From the IMG/VR virus record IMGVR_UViG_3300040801_001810, positions 62,001-126,000 of that record: a stretch of DNA of 64,000 nt; one strand, 5' to 3'. Under the pieces are notes generated by a model. That model was not told the DNA's origin. It saw nothing but the letters and a program-made list of their open reading frames with translations, and made no database searches. The DNA comes from a virus. The translations under genes were made by a program, and so were the position numbers. Positions 7,974 to 15,044 of this stretch are shown one piece after another (position 1 is the stretch's first letter; every line of letters begins with the position of its first letter).

Positions 7974-8617
7974 ATTTTACCTTTGGAATAATAACGGCTG
8001 GATCAGATCCAACAATTAGTACTATTGCTACTACAATACGTGAGTTATGTATTCCAAACTATGAAATTATAGTTGTAGGTAACTGCAACCTAAAAGCTAA
8101 TGATATTAAAGTTCTAGATTTTGACGAGAGCAAAAAGAGAAGCTGGATTACCAAGAAGAAAAACATGATAACAGAAGCAGCAAGTTATGAAAATATTGTG
8201 TATCTACATGACTATATAGCATTTGATAAAGATTGGTATAAAGGCTTTAAACTATTTGGAAATGACTTCAAAGTAGTAACTAATATTATACTAGATAGTA
8301 AAGGAAACCGATTCAGAGACTGGGTTGTAGAATACAAAGGAGAAGTTCGCTTTATACCATATGATGTAACAGACCTAAGTAGATTCATGTACATTTCTGG
8401 TGCATACTTTGTAGCAAAAAAGGACTTCATGTTAGCTAACCCATTAAATGAAAAGCTTTCTTGGGGAGAAGGAGAAGACTGTGAGTGGTCTTATAGAGTC
8501 AGAAATATAACAGACTTTAAAATTAATCCGCACTCAAAAGTTTTGTTCATTAAACTCAAACAAAATAATACAATATATGCATCGCTAAACGACATTGCTG
8601 AAATGAGAAAACTATGA
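7970..8617 (+). CDS. GT2-like glycosyltransferase
   Basis: 215 residues. The start FTFGIITAGSDPTISTIATT matches the first strand and loop of family 2 glycosyltransferases. NYEIIVVGNC is the second strand, and NIVYLHDYIAFDKDWY stands where the DxD strand usually lies; the metal motif here is less canonical. Near the C-terminus, SWGEGEDCEWSYRVR matches the GExxD-W-R acceptor-side motif common in GT2 and galactosyltransferase-like proteins. It probably adds a sugar to the growing glycan in the cytoplasm. It has ATGA overlaps with both neighbours. Confidence 0.75.
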   Translation: MNFTFGIITAGSDPTISTIATTIRELCIPNYEIIVVGNCNLKANDIKVLDFDESKKRSWITKKKNMITEAASYENIVYLHDYIAFDKDWYKGFKLFGNDFKVVTNIILDSKGNRFRDWVVEYKGEVRFIPYDVTDLSRFMYISGAYFVAKKDFMLANPLNEKLSWGEGEDCEWSYRVRNITDFKINPHSKVLFIKLKQNNTIYASLNDIAEMRKL

Positions 8618-9954
8618 TTAAGCTAATTATATTTGACTTAGATGGGGTTCTAATTGAGTCAAAAGATATACACTATAAAGCACTTAATAAAGCTTTAGAA
8701 GAATTTAATTATCAACCAATTTCATATAAAGATCACATATCAAAGTTCGATGGAAAATCAACTAGGACAAAACTAACTTTGCTAAATCTAAGTGAAGACA
8801 TAGATGATATTAATTCTTTAAAACAAATGTTTACAAAAGAATTACTAAAAAAACATATCGAACCTAAACAGTATACAATTGATCTAATAGTAAAATTAAA
8901 GAATAAGGGGTATAAGATTGCTTGTGCTTCTAATTCTGTAAGAGAGACAATAGATATATCCCTAGAAAAACTAGGTCTCTTACATCTATTTGATTATTCT
9001 ATATCTAATCAAGACGTTAGACAATCAAAACCTAATCCAGAAATGTATCTAAAGTGTATGTTACATTTTGGTGTTGGACCAAGAGAAACATTAATAATAG
9101 AAGATTCGTATGTAGGAAGACAAGGAGCATTTAATTCTGGAGCAGCAGTGTGTGAAGTAAACAATCCAGATGATGTTGTTTTTAGAAGAATAAAAAGTGC
9201 AATTCGAAAAGCAGAGGGGAAAAAGCTAATGTGGAGAGACGAGAAATTAAATATATTAATACCAATGGCTGGAGCAGGTAGTAGATTTGCCAATGCAGGT
9301 TACACGTTTCCTAAACCATTAATTGAGGTTAATGGAAAACCAATGATACAAGTAGTTAAAGATAATTTAGCAATGGATGGACAATTTATATTCATTGTTA
9401 ATAGTGAACATTATACTAAATATAATCTAGAGTATATGTTAAATGCTATTTCTCCTAACTGTAAAATTATAACTGTTAATACCTTAACAGAAGGAGCGGC
9501 TTGCACAACACTACTAGCTAAAGAACTAATAGATAATGATTGTCAATTACTAATAGCTAACTCGGATCAATATATAGACTGGAATAGCTCTGAATTTATG
9601 TACTCTCTTCAAGGAGAACATGTTGATGGAGGAATTCTTACATTTGAAAATAGTCACCCTAAATGGTCATATGCTAAAACAAAAGACGGTTTTGTAACTA
9701 CTGTCCAGGAAAAGAAAGTTATATCTAATGAAGCAACAGTAGGTATATACCATTGGAAAAAGGGATCAGATTATGTTAAATATGCAGAACAGATGATTAC
9801 TAAAGATATTAGAGTTAATAATGAGTTCTACGTAGCACCTGTATATAATGAAGCAATAGAAGATGGCAAGAAATTTAAGACATACAAAGTAGACGCAATG
9901 TATGGTCTAGGTACGCCAGAAGATCTAACAACTTTTTTAAAGAAAAAGCAATGA
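8614..9954 (+). CDS. HAD phosphatase fused to sugar nucleotidyltransferase
   Basis: 446 residues with two catalytic domains. Residues 1-205 are a beta-phosphoglucomutase-like HAD hydrolase: motif I IIFDLDGVL with D8 and D10, motif II CASNS, Lys in SKPNPEMY, and motif IV IIEDSYVG. Residues about 212-446 are a nucleotide-sugar pyrophosphorylase-like domain: LIPMAGAGSRF (GxGxRF), TFPKPLIEVNGKPMI with the catalytic Lys, and LIANSDQYID with the metal-binding Asp. All key residues of both halves are present. The chain could dephosphorylate or isomerise a sugar phosphate and then activate the sugar with an NTP. It is translationally coupled on both sides. It is a real fusion, since no stop or frameshift separates the domains. 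Confidence 0.87.
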   Translation: MIKLIIFDLDGVLIESKDIHYKALNKALEEFNYQPISYKDHISKFDGKSTRTKLTLLNLSEDIDDINSLKQMFTKELLKKHIEPKQYTIDLIVKLKNKGYKIACASNSVRETIDISLEKLGLLHLFDYSISNQDVRQSKPNPEMYLKCMLHFGVGPRETLIIEDSYVGRQGAFNSGAAVCEVNNPDDVVFRRIKSAIRKAEGKKLMWRDEKLNILIPMAGAGSRFANAGYTFPKPLIEVNGKPMIQVVKDNLAMDGQFIFIVNSEHYTKYNLEYMLNAISPNCKIITVNTLTEGAACTTLLAKELIDNDCQLLIANSDQYIDWNSSEFMYSLQGEHVDGGILTFENSHPKWSYAKTKDGFVTTVQEKKVISNEATVGIYHWKKGSDYVKYAEQMITKDIRVNNEFYVAPVYNEAIEDGKKFKTYKVDAMYGLGTPEDLTTFLKKKQ

Positions 9955-10550
9955 TACATTGTATAGGAAATAGTCACGTAAGAGCATTTTCAGCAAGCAA
10001 CATAGCAGCTCATCACATTGGACCAGTAATAGCCTATAATTTTTTAGAACATCATTTCTTTAAAATAAAAGGACATTTACGATTAATATCTAATAATGAT
10101 TATGTTTCTTTAATAGCTGGAGAAGTAGATTGTAGATATCATTTACCGCTACAAGCTGATACACAAGGGAAAACAGATATAGAAGTTACAACTGACTGTG
10201 TTGATAGATTCTTTAGATGTTTTAAGATATTAAAAGATGAAAACTATAACCTAATTGCATTTGCTACACACCCAACCACTACGGAACCTCATGATATGAG
10301 TGACCCTACAAATAAACCTATATATTCCTCTTGCATTCGACGTAACAATATATGTATATTATGGAACAGAAGATTAAAAGAGCTATGTGATAATGAAGAT
10401 ATACCATTTATATCGATATACGAAAAGCTAGTTGATGAAAACAACATAACTAAGATGGAATACTTTGAAGATTATTGTCACTTAGATGGAGAGAAAGTTA
10501 AACCTTTAATAGAAGAAGCTTTAAGAGATGCACACATTAAAATTGTCTGA
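9951..10550 (+). CDS. SGNH-type hydrolase/acyltransferase-like protein
   Basis: 199 residues. The N-terminal IHCIGNSHVRAF has the Gly-Asn-Ser-His form of SGNH block I, with S8 as candidate nucleophile. GEVDCRYH (57-64) fits block III, and DYCHLDGEKV supplies the C-terminal Asp-x-x-His pair (D174, H177). This points to an esterase or O-acyl transfer enzyme, in this setting probably acting on acetyl or similar groups of a glycan. It starts in an ATGA overlap with the fusion gene. No signal peptide or membrane segment is visible, so it should be cytoplasmic. Confidence 0.65.
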   Translation: MIHCIGNSHVRAFSASNIAAHHIGPVIAYNFLEHHFFKIKGHLRLISNNDYVSLIAGEVDCRYHLPLQADTQGKTDIEVTTDCVDRFFRCFKILKDENYNLIAFATHPTTTEPHDMSDPTNKPIYSSCIRRNNICILWNRRLKELCDNEDIPFISIYEKLVDENNITKMEYFEDYCHLDGEKVKPLIEEALRDAHIKIV

Positions 10551-10551
10551 T

Positions 10552-10857
10552 ATGATTAAAGGTTGGTTCGTAGGCAACTTCGATCAGACCGCCCTCAAAA
10601 CAGATGCTTGTGAAGTAGCAGTTAAGAATTATACTGCTGGTGACTACGACCAAGCACACTACCATAAAATAGCAACAGAAGTAACGGTTATATCTAAAGG
10701 TATGGTTCAAATGAATGAAATGGACTATGTTGCAGGAGATATAATTGTTATTGAACCAAACGATGTAACAGATTTCAAAGCACTAACAGACGCTCAAACA
10801 GTAGTAGTAAAAATTCCTGGCGAATTGGATGATAAGTATGAAGTTGATCGCTCATAG
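10552..10857 (+). CDS. small cupin-domain protein
   Basis: 101 residues from the ATG at 10552; an in-frame ATG at 10528 would add eight residues and overlap the previous gene, and neither has a strong ribosome-binding site. The fold is a single cupin: HYHKIATEVTVISKG carries His-x-His and Glu ligands of motif 1, and GDIIVIEPNDVTDF is motif 2. The second-motif His is not obvious, so metal binding is uncertain. Small cupins in polysaccharide clusters serve as sugar epimerases, isomerases or binding proteins. It overlaps the next gene. Confidence 0.7.
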   Translation: MIKGWFVGNFDQTALKTDACEVAVKNYTAGDYDQAHYHKIATEVTVISKGMVQMNEMDYVAGDIIVIEPNDVTDFKALTDAQTVVVKIPGELDDKYEVDRS

Positions 10858-11296
10858 GGGAAATATCAAAGGTTCTTCTGTAAAAGAAAATACAATAGAC
10901 CATATACTAACGGCACTAGATTTAAAATTAGATGTTGAAGTCGATGTGTGGTGTATTAATAAAATATTTTGGCTGGGTCACGATAAACCTAAAGAAGTGA
11001 TGCCTAAATGGTTACTAGATAAATATAAAAATCAACTTTGGTTTCATGCAAAAGATATTTCTACACTGGATAAGCTTTTAGAGTTTGAAACAACTTGTTT
11101 TTTTCATAACATCGACGATTGTACTCTAACATCTAATGGATATATTTGGACTTACCCAAATAAAGAACTAGTAGGAAAACGATCAATTGCTGTTATTAAT
11201 AACAAATTAGATTTATATAGCAAGACAGACCTTAAAAAATGTTATGCTATCTGTACTGATTACCCTAAACAACTAAAAGAGGAATTAAATGATTAA
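10838..11296 (+). CDS. short GDPD-like phosphodiesterase
   Basis: 152 residues from the ATG at 10838; an ATG nine bases upstream is possible. The N-terminus KLIAHRGN, then KENTIDHI, DVEVDVW and LGHDKPK follow the glycerophosphodiester phosphodiesterase pattern: His-Arg-Gly, Glu-Asn-Thr, Glu-x-Asp metal ligands and the second catalytic His. Family members are normally about 230-300 residues, so this is a shortened TIM barrel that ends around YAICTDYPKQL. It may hydrolyse glycerophosphodiesters or a phosphodiester-linked glycan substituent. It overlaps the cupin gene by 20 bases and the next gene by 8. Confidence 0.7.
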   Translation: MKLIAHRGNIKGSSVKENTIDHILTALDLKLDVEVDVWCINKIFWLGHDKPKEVMPKWLLDKYKNQLWFHAKDISTLDKLLEFETTCFFHNIDDCTLTSNGYIWTYPNKELVGKRSIAVINNKLDLYSKTDLKKCYAICTDYPKQLKEELND

Positions 11297-12443
11297 TATT
11301 TATGCCCCAATTAACAACCTTGGCTATGGTATACATGCCAACAATATGATAAAAGCTTTATATGAAGCTGGAGAAGACATGAACCTATCAACAATAGGAC
11401 AAGTACAAAGCGATCCATACTTTGAACCATTCTGGAAGCCTGCAGCAGAGAATTTAATTAACTTTGACTCTAAGGCACCATCACTATTTATTTTCCATGA
11501 TGAGCATAGTAATAGATCTTGTGGCTCACCAAACCTTGTTTTTTCTGTATTCGAGACAACTAAACTAAAACTATTATCTCAAAAAATGTTAAACAATGGT
11601 CCTGCTGATATAGTATTAACCACAACTAAAGAACATAAAGAGTTATTATCTACACAGATAGATAAACCAATTCATGTAGTTAATGAAGGAGTAGACGATA
11701 GTATCTTTAATACCATACCAGTAGACCCTTATATTGATACTGGTAAGTTCACATATGTCACTGTTGGTAAACAAGAAGAGCGTAAGAACACAGACATGAT
11801 TATTAAAGAGTTCTTAACTACTATGAAAGACAAAGAAGTAGCCCTAATATGTCATTCTTTTAATATGTTCCTACATACAGATCAAAAGGAACATCCTTTT
11901 ACTAATCTATCATGTTGGACAGGAATCAATCCTATCTCTCATAACTTTGAGTATAAAGGATTCGATGGAAAAGCTCATAAATTCACATATGATAAGTGTG
12001 ATATTTATTTTACGGCACCAGTTATACCCACCCCTCAGATGGGTTCTCTATATCATTCAGCTAATGTTGGTATCCAAATCAGTAGAGCTGAAGGCTGGGA
12101 TCTACCTCTAACAGAGATGCTTGCCACAGGAATGCCTGTAATAGCCTCTAAATGCATTGGACATAATGAGTACCTAGATAGTGCTCCAGAAGACCAACAG
12201 CGCTTAAACGTAGCCCTAGATGGTCTAGAAGAAGCCAAGGACAATATGTGGTTTAAAGATGGAGGAGTAGGTGCTTGGGGAAAGGTTAATCCTGTTGATC
12301 TAAGAGAGAAACTAATTACTACTTTTGATAATCAAGAGATATATACTGGTAAAAACGACATAATCGCAGACTATATGAGTGAGAATTTTTCCTGGAAAAA
12401 ATCCGTTGTAAAATTAATGGAGATAATTAACGCTGCTAAATAA
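11289..12443 (+). CDS. GT4-like (GT-B fold) glycosyltransferase
   Basis: 384 residues, the last gene of the glycan cassette. The C-terminal Rossmann domain has FTYVTVGKQEERKNTDMII (donor-domain start with Lys), and SRAEGWDLPLTEMLATGMPV, the E-x7-E motif of GT4 enzymes that holds the nucleotide-sugar donor. VNEGVDDSIFN marks the hinge between the two domains. The N-terminal half (NNLGYGIHANNM) is the acceptor domain. This is a retaining transferase, probably adding a hexose. The start is preceded by AGAGGAA. A short gap of 31 bases separates it from the next gene, the first clear break in the run. Confidence 0.88.
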   Translation: MINIYAPINNLGYGIHANNMIKALYEAGEDMNLSTIGQVQSDPYFEPFWKPAAENLINFDSKAPSLFIFHDEHSNRSCGSPNLVFSVFETTKLKLLSQKMLNNGPADIVLTTTKEHKELLSTQIDKPIHVVNEGVDDSIFNTIPVDPYIDTGKFTYVTVGKQEERKNTDMIIKEFLTTMKDKEVALICHSFNMFLHTDQKEHPFTNLSCWTGINPISHNFEYKGFDGKAHKFTYDKCDIYFTAPVIPTPQMGSLYHSANVGIQISRAEGWDLPLTEMLATGMPVIASKCIGHNEYLDSAPEDQQRLNVALDGLEEAKDNMWFKDGGVGAWGKVNPVDLREKLITTFDNQEIYTGKNDIIADYMSENFSWKKSVVKLMEIINAAK

Positions 12444-12474
12444 TATACTAATTAGGTATTTAAAGGATTAAATT

Positions 12475-12762
12475 ATGAATACTAAAAGAAAAAAAGTAAT
12501 AGATACAATCTATAATAAAAGAACAGAGATACATTATAATAGATGGTTCATTAGACCAGCAAAAGATAAAAAGGTTAAAATTGAACTTCAAGGTAAAATT
12601 AAATGCCCTCTATTAAATACTAATATTTCTTCATTAGTATGTTCTAAGCTAATGGATAGAGATGATTGGCCACGAGGCATTGATGATACAGTATGCAAAG
12701 AATGCAATTGTTTCATTAATCTTTCAATCCAAAAGTTTCAGGATAAAAAGAAAAAGGAATAA
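12475..12762 (+). CDS. small Cys-rich basic protein, function unknown
   Basis: 95 residues, very basic at both ends (NTKRKKV and FQDKKKKE). Five cysteines lie between residues about 43 and 83, including a KECNC cluster, suggesting a small zinc-binding or iron-binding knuckle. AAGGAT lies upstream as a ribosome-binding site. I do not recognise a family. It sits right before the ClpP-like gene with a 2-base gap, so the two are likely co-translated. Confidence 0.6.
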   Translation: MNTKRKKVIDTIYNKRTEIHYNRWFIRPAKDKKVKIELQGKIKCPLLNTNISSLVCSKLMDRDDWPRGIDDTVCKECNCFINLSIQKFQDKKKKE

Positions 12763-12764
12763 TT

Positions 12765-13307
12765 ATGGGACAGGGAGAATCCAAAAAGACTGACAGTAAA
12801 AAAATTGTTTACATCGTAGGAGAAGTAAATGAGGGAACCACAGAACAAATCTTAAGAGAAGTAGTTGAAACAAATTGGAAGGAAGATTCAATTAAAGAGT
12901 TAGACATTTATATTGTATCTGAAGGAGGCTACTTAAGAGACTGTTTTGCAATTATAGATCTTATTACTCTACTAAGAAAAGAGAAAAATATCACTGTCAA
13001 TACTTATGGACTAGGTGAGATAGCTAGTGCAGGATTCTTCCTTTTCCTTTTAGGAGATAAACGATTTTTATATCCAAGTTGCCGAGTATTCGTACATGAA
13101 CACATAACCATTAATGATGAAAAAACATATGGCGAAAGATTAAAAGCTGATAGGACAGAAGAAAAAGAAGTATACGATAACTACGTTAGTTTTACAGCAA
13201 GTAGATTAGATATCTCTATAACAAAAGCTAAAAACCTATTAAAGAAAAATAAATGGCTGACTAAAAAAGAAATAGAGAAGCATAATATTAAAAATGTGGG
13301 GATATAA
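12765..13307 (+). CDS. ClpP-like serine peptidase with altered third catalytic residue
   Basis: 180 residues with the ClpP/crotonase fold. The oxyanion glycines lie in IYIVSEGGYLRDC, the nucleophile is S88 in GEIASAGFFL, and H111 lies in CRVFVHEHI, both aligned with the ClpP Ser and His. Where ClpP has the catalytic Asp (DRF-L), this protein reads KKNKWLTKKEI, giving N162. Thus the classical triad seems to be Ser-His-Asn. Phage ClpP-like proteins are known as prohead proteases, but here the gene is away from any capsid gene and among small host-modulating genes. It could be a weak peptidase, a decoy ClpP subunit or an adaptor of host Clp. Confidence 0.82.
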   Translation: MGQGESKKTDSKKIVYIVGEVNEGTTEQILREVVETNWKEDSIKELDIYIVSEGGYLRDCFAIIDLITLLRKEKNITVNTYGLGEIASAGFFLFLLGDKRFLYPSCRVFVHEHITINDEKTYGERLKADRTEEKEVYDNYVSFTASRLDISITKAKNLLKKNKWLTKKEIEKHNIKNVGI

Positions 13308-13534
13308 TGGAAATTGATATACTAGATGCACTATTAGGAAAAGAAAATGCTATTATAGAACATGAAGCCAAAGAATTAGCTATGCCTAAAAGGTGCAGTA
13401 CATGTAAATGTGCTCCAATATGTAGTTTTTTACCAACATTTATTAACATTTCCAAGTATGGAATCTATCTAGGGGTAGAAGAATGTCATTTTTACAGCCA
13501 AGAAACAAAGACGGAATCAACGAAAAAAGGGTAA
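13307..13534 (+). CDS. small Cys-rich protein, function unknown
   Basis: 75 residues. A cysteine cluster KRCSTCKCAPICSF plus a later ECHFY suggests a small metal-binding knuckle. The start is in a TAATG overlap with the ClpP-like gene, and its end overlaps the next gene by 52 bases. No family is recognised. Confidence 0.55.
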   Translation: MEIDILDALLGKENAIIEHEAKELAMPKRCSTCKCAPICSFLPTFINISKYGIYLGVEECHFYSQETKTESTKKG

Positions 13535-13758
13535 TCGCTGCTCTTAAGAAACAAGTAGCAAGAGTTAGACATAAGTTTGACTCTCCAGCTGCATTGTTTA
13601 CATCTATAAGAGGTAACTTTAGCAGACTAGAATTAATGATAATAGATTCTGCTTTAAAGAATATGTCAATGGATAACCTCGATAGAACGCTATTATTGAA
13701 ACACGATCAGTACTTCGAACTGTGTCAATCTGTAACAGATAAGCTTAAACCATTATAA
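13483..13758 (+). CDS. small helical basic protein, function unknown
   Basis: 91 residues, mostly helical and basic (KRVIAALKKQVARVRHKF). A purine-rich GTAGAAG precedes the ATG. The 52-base overlap with the preceding Cys-rich gene is unusually long for this window, but both frames look coding by length and start context. No family is recognised; nucleic-acid or protein binding is possible from charge alone. Confidence 0.55.
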   Translation: MSFLQPRNKDGINEKRVIAALKKQVARVRHKFDSPAALFTSIRGNFSRLELMIIDSALKNMSMDNLDRTLLLKHDQYFELCQSVTDKLKPL

Positions 13759-13780
13759 AAATCAATGACTTACGTAGCAC

Positions 13781-13801
13781 CAAAAACTGGCACGGTTTTT
13801 G
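13781..13801 (+). promoter_or_regulatory. inverted repeat in the gap before the GIY-YIG gene
   Basis: A perfect seven-base inverted repeat (CAAAAAC and GTTTTTG) encloses TGGCACG, and TATTAT follows at 13805-13810 just upstream of the next ATG. It may be an operator, a weak hairpin or part of a promoter; the stem is AT-rich and no T-tract follows it, so it is not a good terminator. Confidence 0.35.
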
Positions 13802-13815
13802 AGGTATTATAACAT

Positions 13816-14331
13816 ATGAACATAGGATCAAAATATACCCATTTAGATGGAAAGTTAATAACTCATAGGAGATATAACACCATCAAAAAACAAAGGAATA
13901 AAAATATTCCTAAACTAAAATGGTCAAAAAATTTTGCTTATATTTATGGGTTATATAGTCCTATATTAAACAAATACTTTTACGTAGGTATATCACAAAA
14001 TCCAAGAGTTAGGTACTATCAACATCTTAGATACGATAGTAGCAATTCTGATAAGAATAACCATATTGAAAGATTAAAACTAAAAAACTTAGCTCCAAGA
14101 TTAGACATATTAGCTCAGGTACCAGTTGAATATGGTTTAAAATGGGAGAGAGAGTATATTAGATATATACAATCAATTGGACATCCTTTAGTGAATAAAA
14201 GTAAAGAGTTTAATAGTCAAGATTTATTTAAAATATCTGATGAAGACATAGAAATATTAAGTGTATTAAATGACGAAGAAGATATATCTATAAGCAAAAT
14301 AGACCATATTAATTTTTTACAAAACTTATAG
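13816..14331 (+). CDS. GIY-YIG endonuclease-like protein
   Basis: 171 residues. IYGLYSPILNKYFYVGIS carries the GIY...YIG pair in the form Gly-Leu-Tyr and Tyr-Val-Gly. The catalytic Arg follows in PRVRYYQH, the Glu in WEREYIRY and the terminal Asn in PLVNKS, in family order. It could be a free-standing homing-type nuclease or a genome-protection nuclease acting in the cytoplasm. It has no visible DNA-binding tail domain beyond the core. It is preceded by a 57-base gap with an inverted repeat, suggesting its own promoter. Confidence 0.82.
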   Translation: MNIGSKYTHLDGKLITHRRYNTIKKQRNKNIPKLKWSKNFAYIYGLYSPILNKYFYVGISQNPRVRYYQHLRYDSSNSDKNNHIERLKLKNLAPRLDILAQVPVEYGLKWEREYIRYIQSIGHPLVNKSKEFNSQDLFKISDEDIEILSVLNDEEDISISKIDHINFLQNL

Positions 14332-14340
14332 GAGAAAATT

Positions 14341-14673
14341 ATGAGTATGTTTTTAAGCACAGATCTATCTGAAATGATAGACGATTTACAATCATTATTT
14401 GGATATCATTATAAGTATGATGTTAAACTAAAACCAGTATCAGAAATCCAGCTAGAATTGCCTGGGGTAGCAAAAGAGTGTATAAAATCCCACGTAAAGA
14501 ATGAAATATTAGTAGTTCAGTGGTTAGATAGACATCAACATGAACAAAGAAAAGAATACTATGTCGGAAAGATAGATGCAACAGAAGCTACATATAAAGA
14601 CGGACTTTTAAGTATTAAAATTACTAAACAAAAAGAATCCGAAGGTGTGGAGATAAAAATTAAAGGGGCTTAA
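14341..14673 (+). CDS. Hsp20 / alpha-crystallin-type small heat shock protein
   Basis: 110 residues. QLELPGVAKECIKSHVKNE is the alpha-crystallin strand pair with the LPG turn, followed by DGLLSIKITKQKE, which matches the conserved G-x-L-x-I strand near the C-terminus. Phage-encoded Hsp20 proteins are known in cyanophages and other large myoviruses, and are thought to protect proteins during infection. AGGAG lies eight bases before the start. The stop codon lies in the loop of the bidirectional terminator that closes the plus-strand block. Confidence 0.82.
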   Translation: MSMFLSTDLSEMIDDLQSLFGYHYKYDVKLKPVSEIQLELPGVAKECIKSHVKNEILVVQWLDRHQHEQRKEYYVGKIDATEATYKDGLLSIKITKQKESEGVEIKIKGA

Positions 14674-14683
14674 AGCCCCTTTT
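14662..14683. terminator. bidirectional Rho-independent terminator between converging operons
   Basis: AAAGGGGCT (14662-14670) pairs with AGCCCCTTT (14674-14682) around a TAA loop, followed by T on the plus strand and flanked by A-rich sequence on the other side, so it works in both directions. The loop TAA is also the Hsp20 stop codon. The minus-strand operon ends five bases further on. Confidence 0.9.
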
Positions 14684-14687
14684 TAAT

Positions 14688-15044
14688 TTATAGATTTGAA
14701 GAATAAGCTACTAAGTTTTTATATAATTTTTCAAATGATATCATCATAGCCTTAAGTTGGTTAAAGTTTGATTGGAAGTCAGTAACCTCTCCTTCACTTA
14801 AATAAAATCGAGTCTCTTCAGGAAGAATAACCTTAGCAAGTTTCTCTTCTAAGTTAGTAATAAGAGTACCATTATCTGATATAAGTGATCTAAGCTCAGT
14901 ATTATTCCTATTAGCATCGACAACATTAGTCTTACTATTTACTTCAGTAGTTACATTATTAATTTTAGTAACCAAACCTTTAATTTGAGTTTCCAAATTC
15001 AAAACTTTCATTTCTAATTGTTCAGTTGTTAGTGTAGTGGACAT
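14688..15044 (-). CDS. coiled-coil structural protein, last gene of the tail operon
   Basis: 118 residues. An N-terminal heptad-like helix (EQLEMKVLNLETQIKGLVTK) runs to a second helix, typical of a trimeric or dimeric stalk or a fibre-attachment piece. The start is in a TAATG overlap with the previous structural gene. No enzymatic motif is present. It is the final gene of the minus-strand operon, ending next to the shared terminator. Confidence 0.6.
   Translation of the reverse strand: MSTTLTTEQLEMKVLNLETQIKGLVTKINNVTTEVNSKTNVVDANRNNTELRSLISDNGTLITNLEEKLAKVILPEETRFYLSEGEVTDFQSNFNQLKAMMISFEKLYKNLVAYSSNL

Noticed and set aside
1-12443. Idea that the glycan cassette is bacterial DNA joined by assembly error
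   Set aside because: Base composition, gene coupling style and continuity into small phage-type genes match the rest. It still needs read mapping to exclude fully.
13788-13803. Sigma-54-like element (TGGCAC, five bases, TTGA)
   Set aside because: The essential GC of the -12 box is missing and the element overlaps an inverted repeat; one partial match is not enough.
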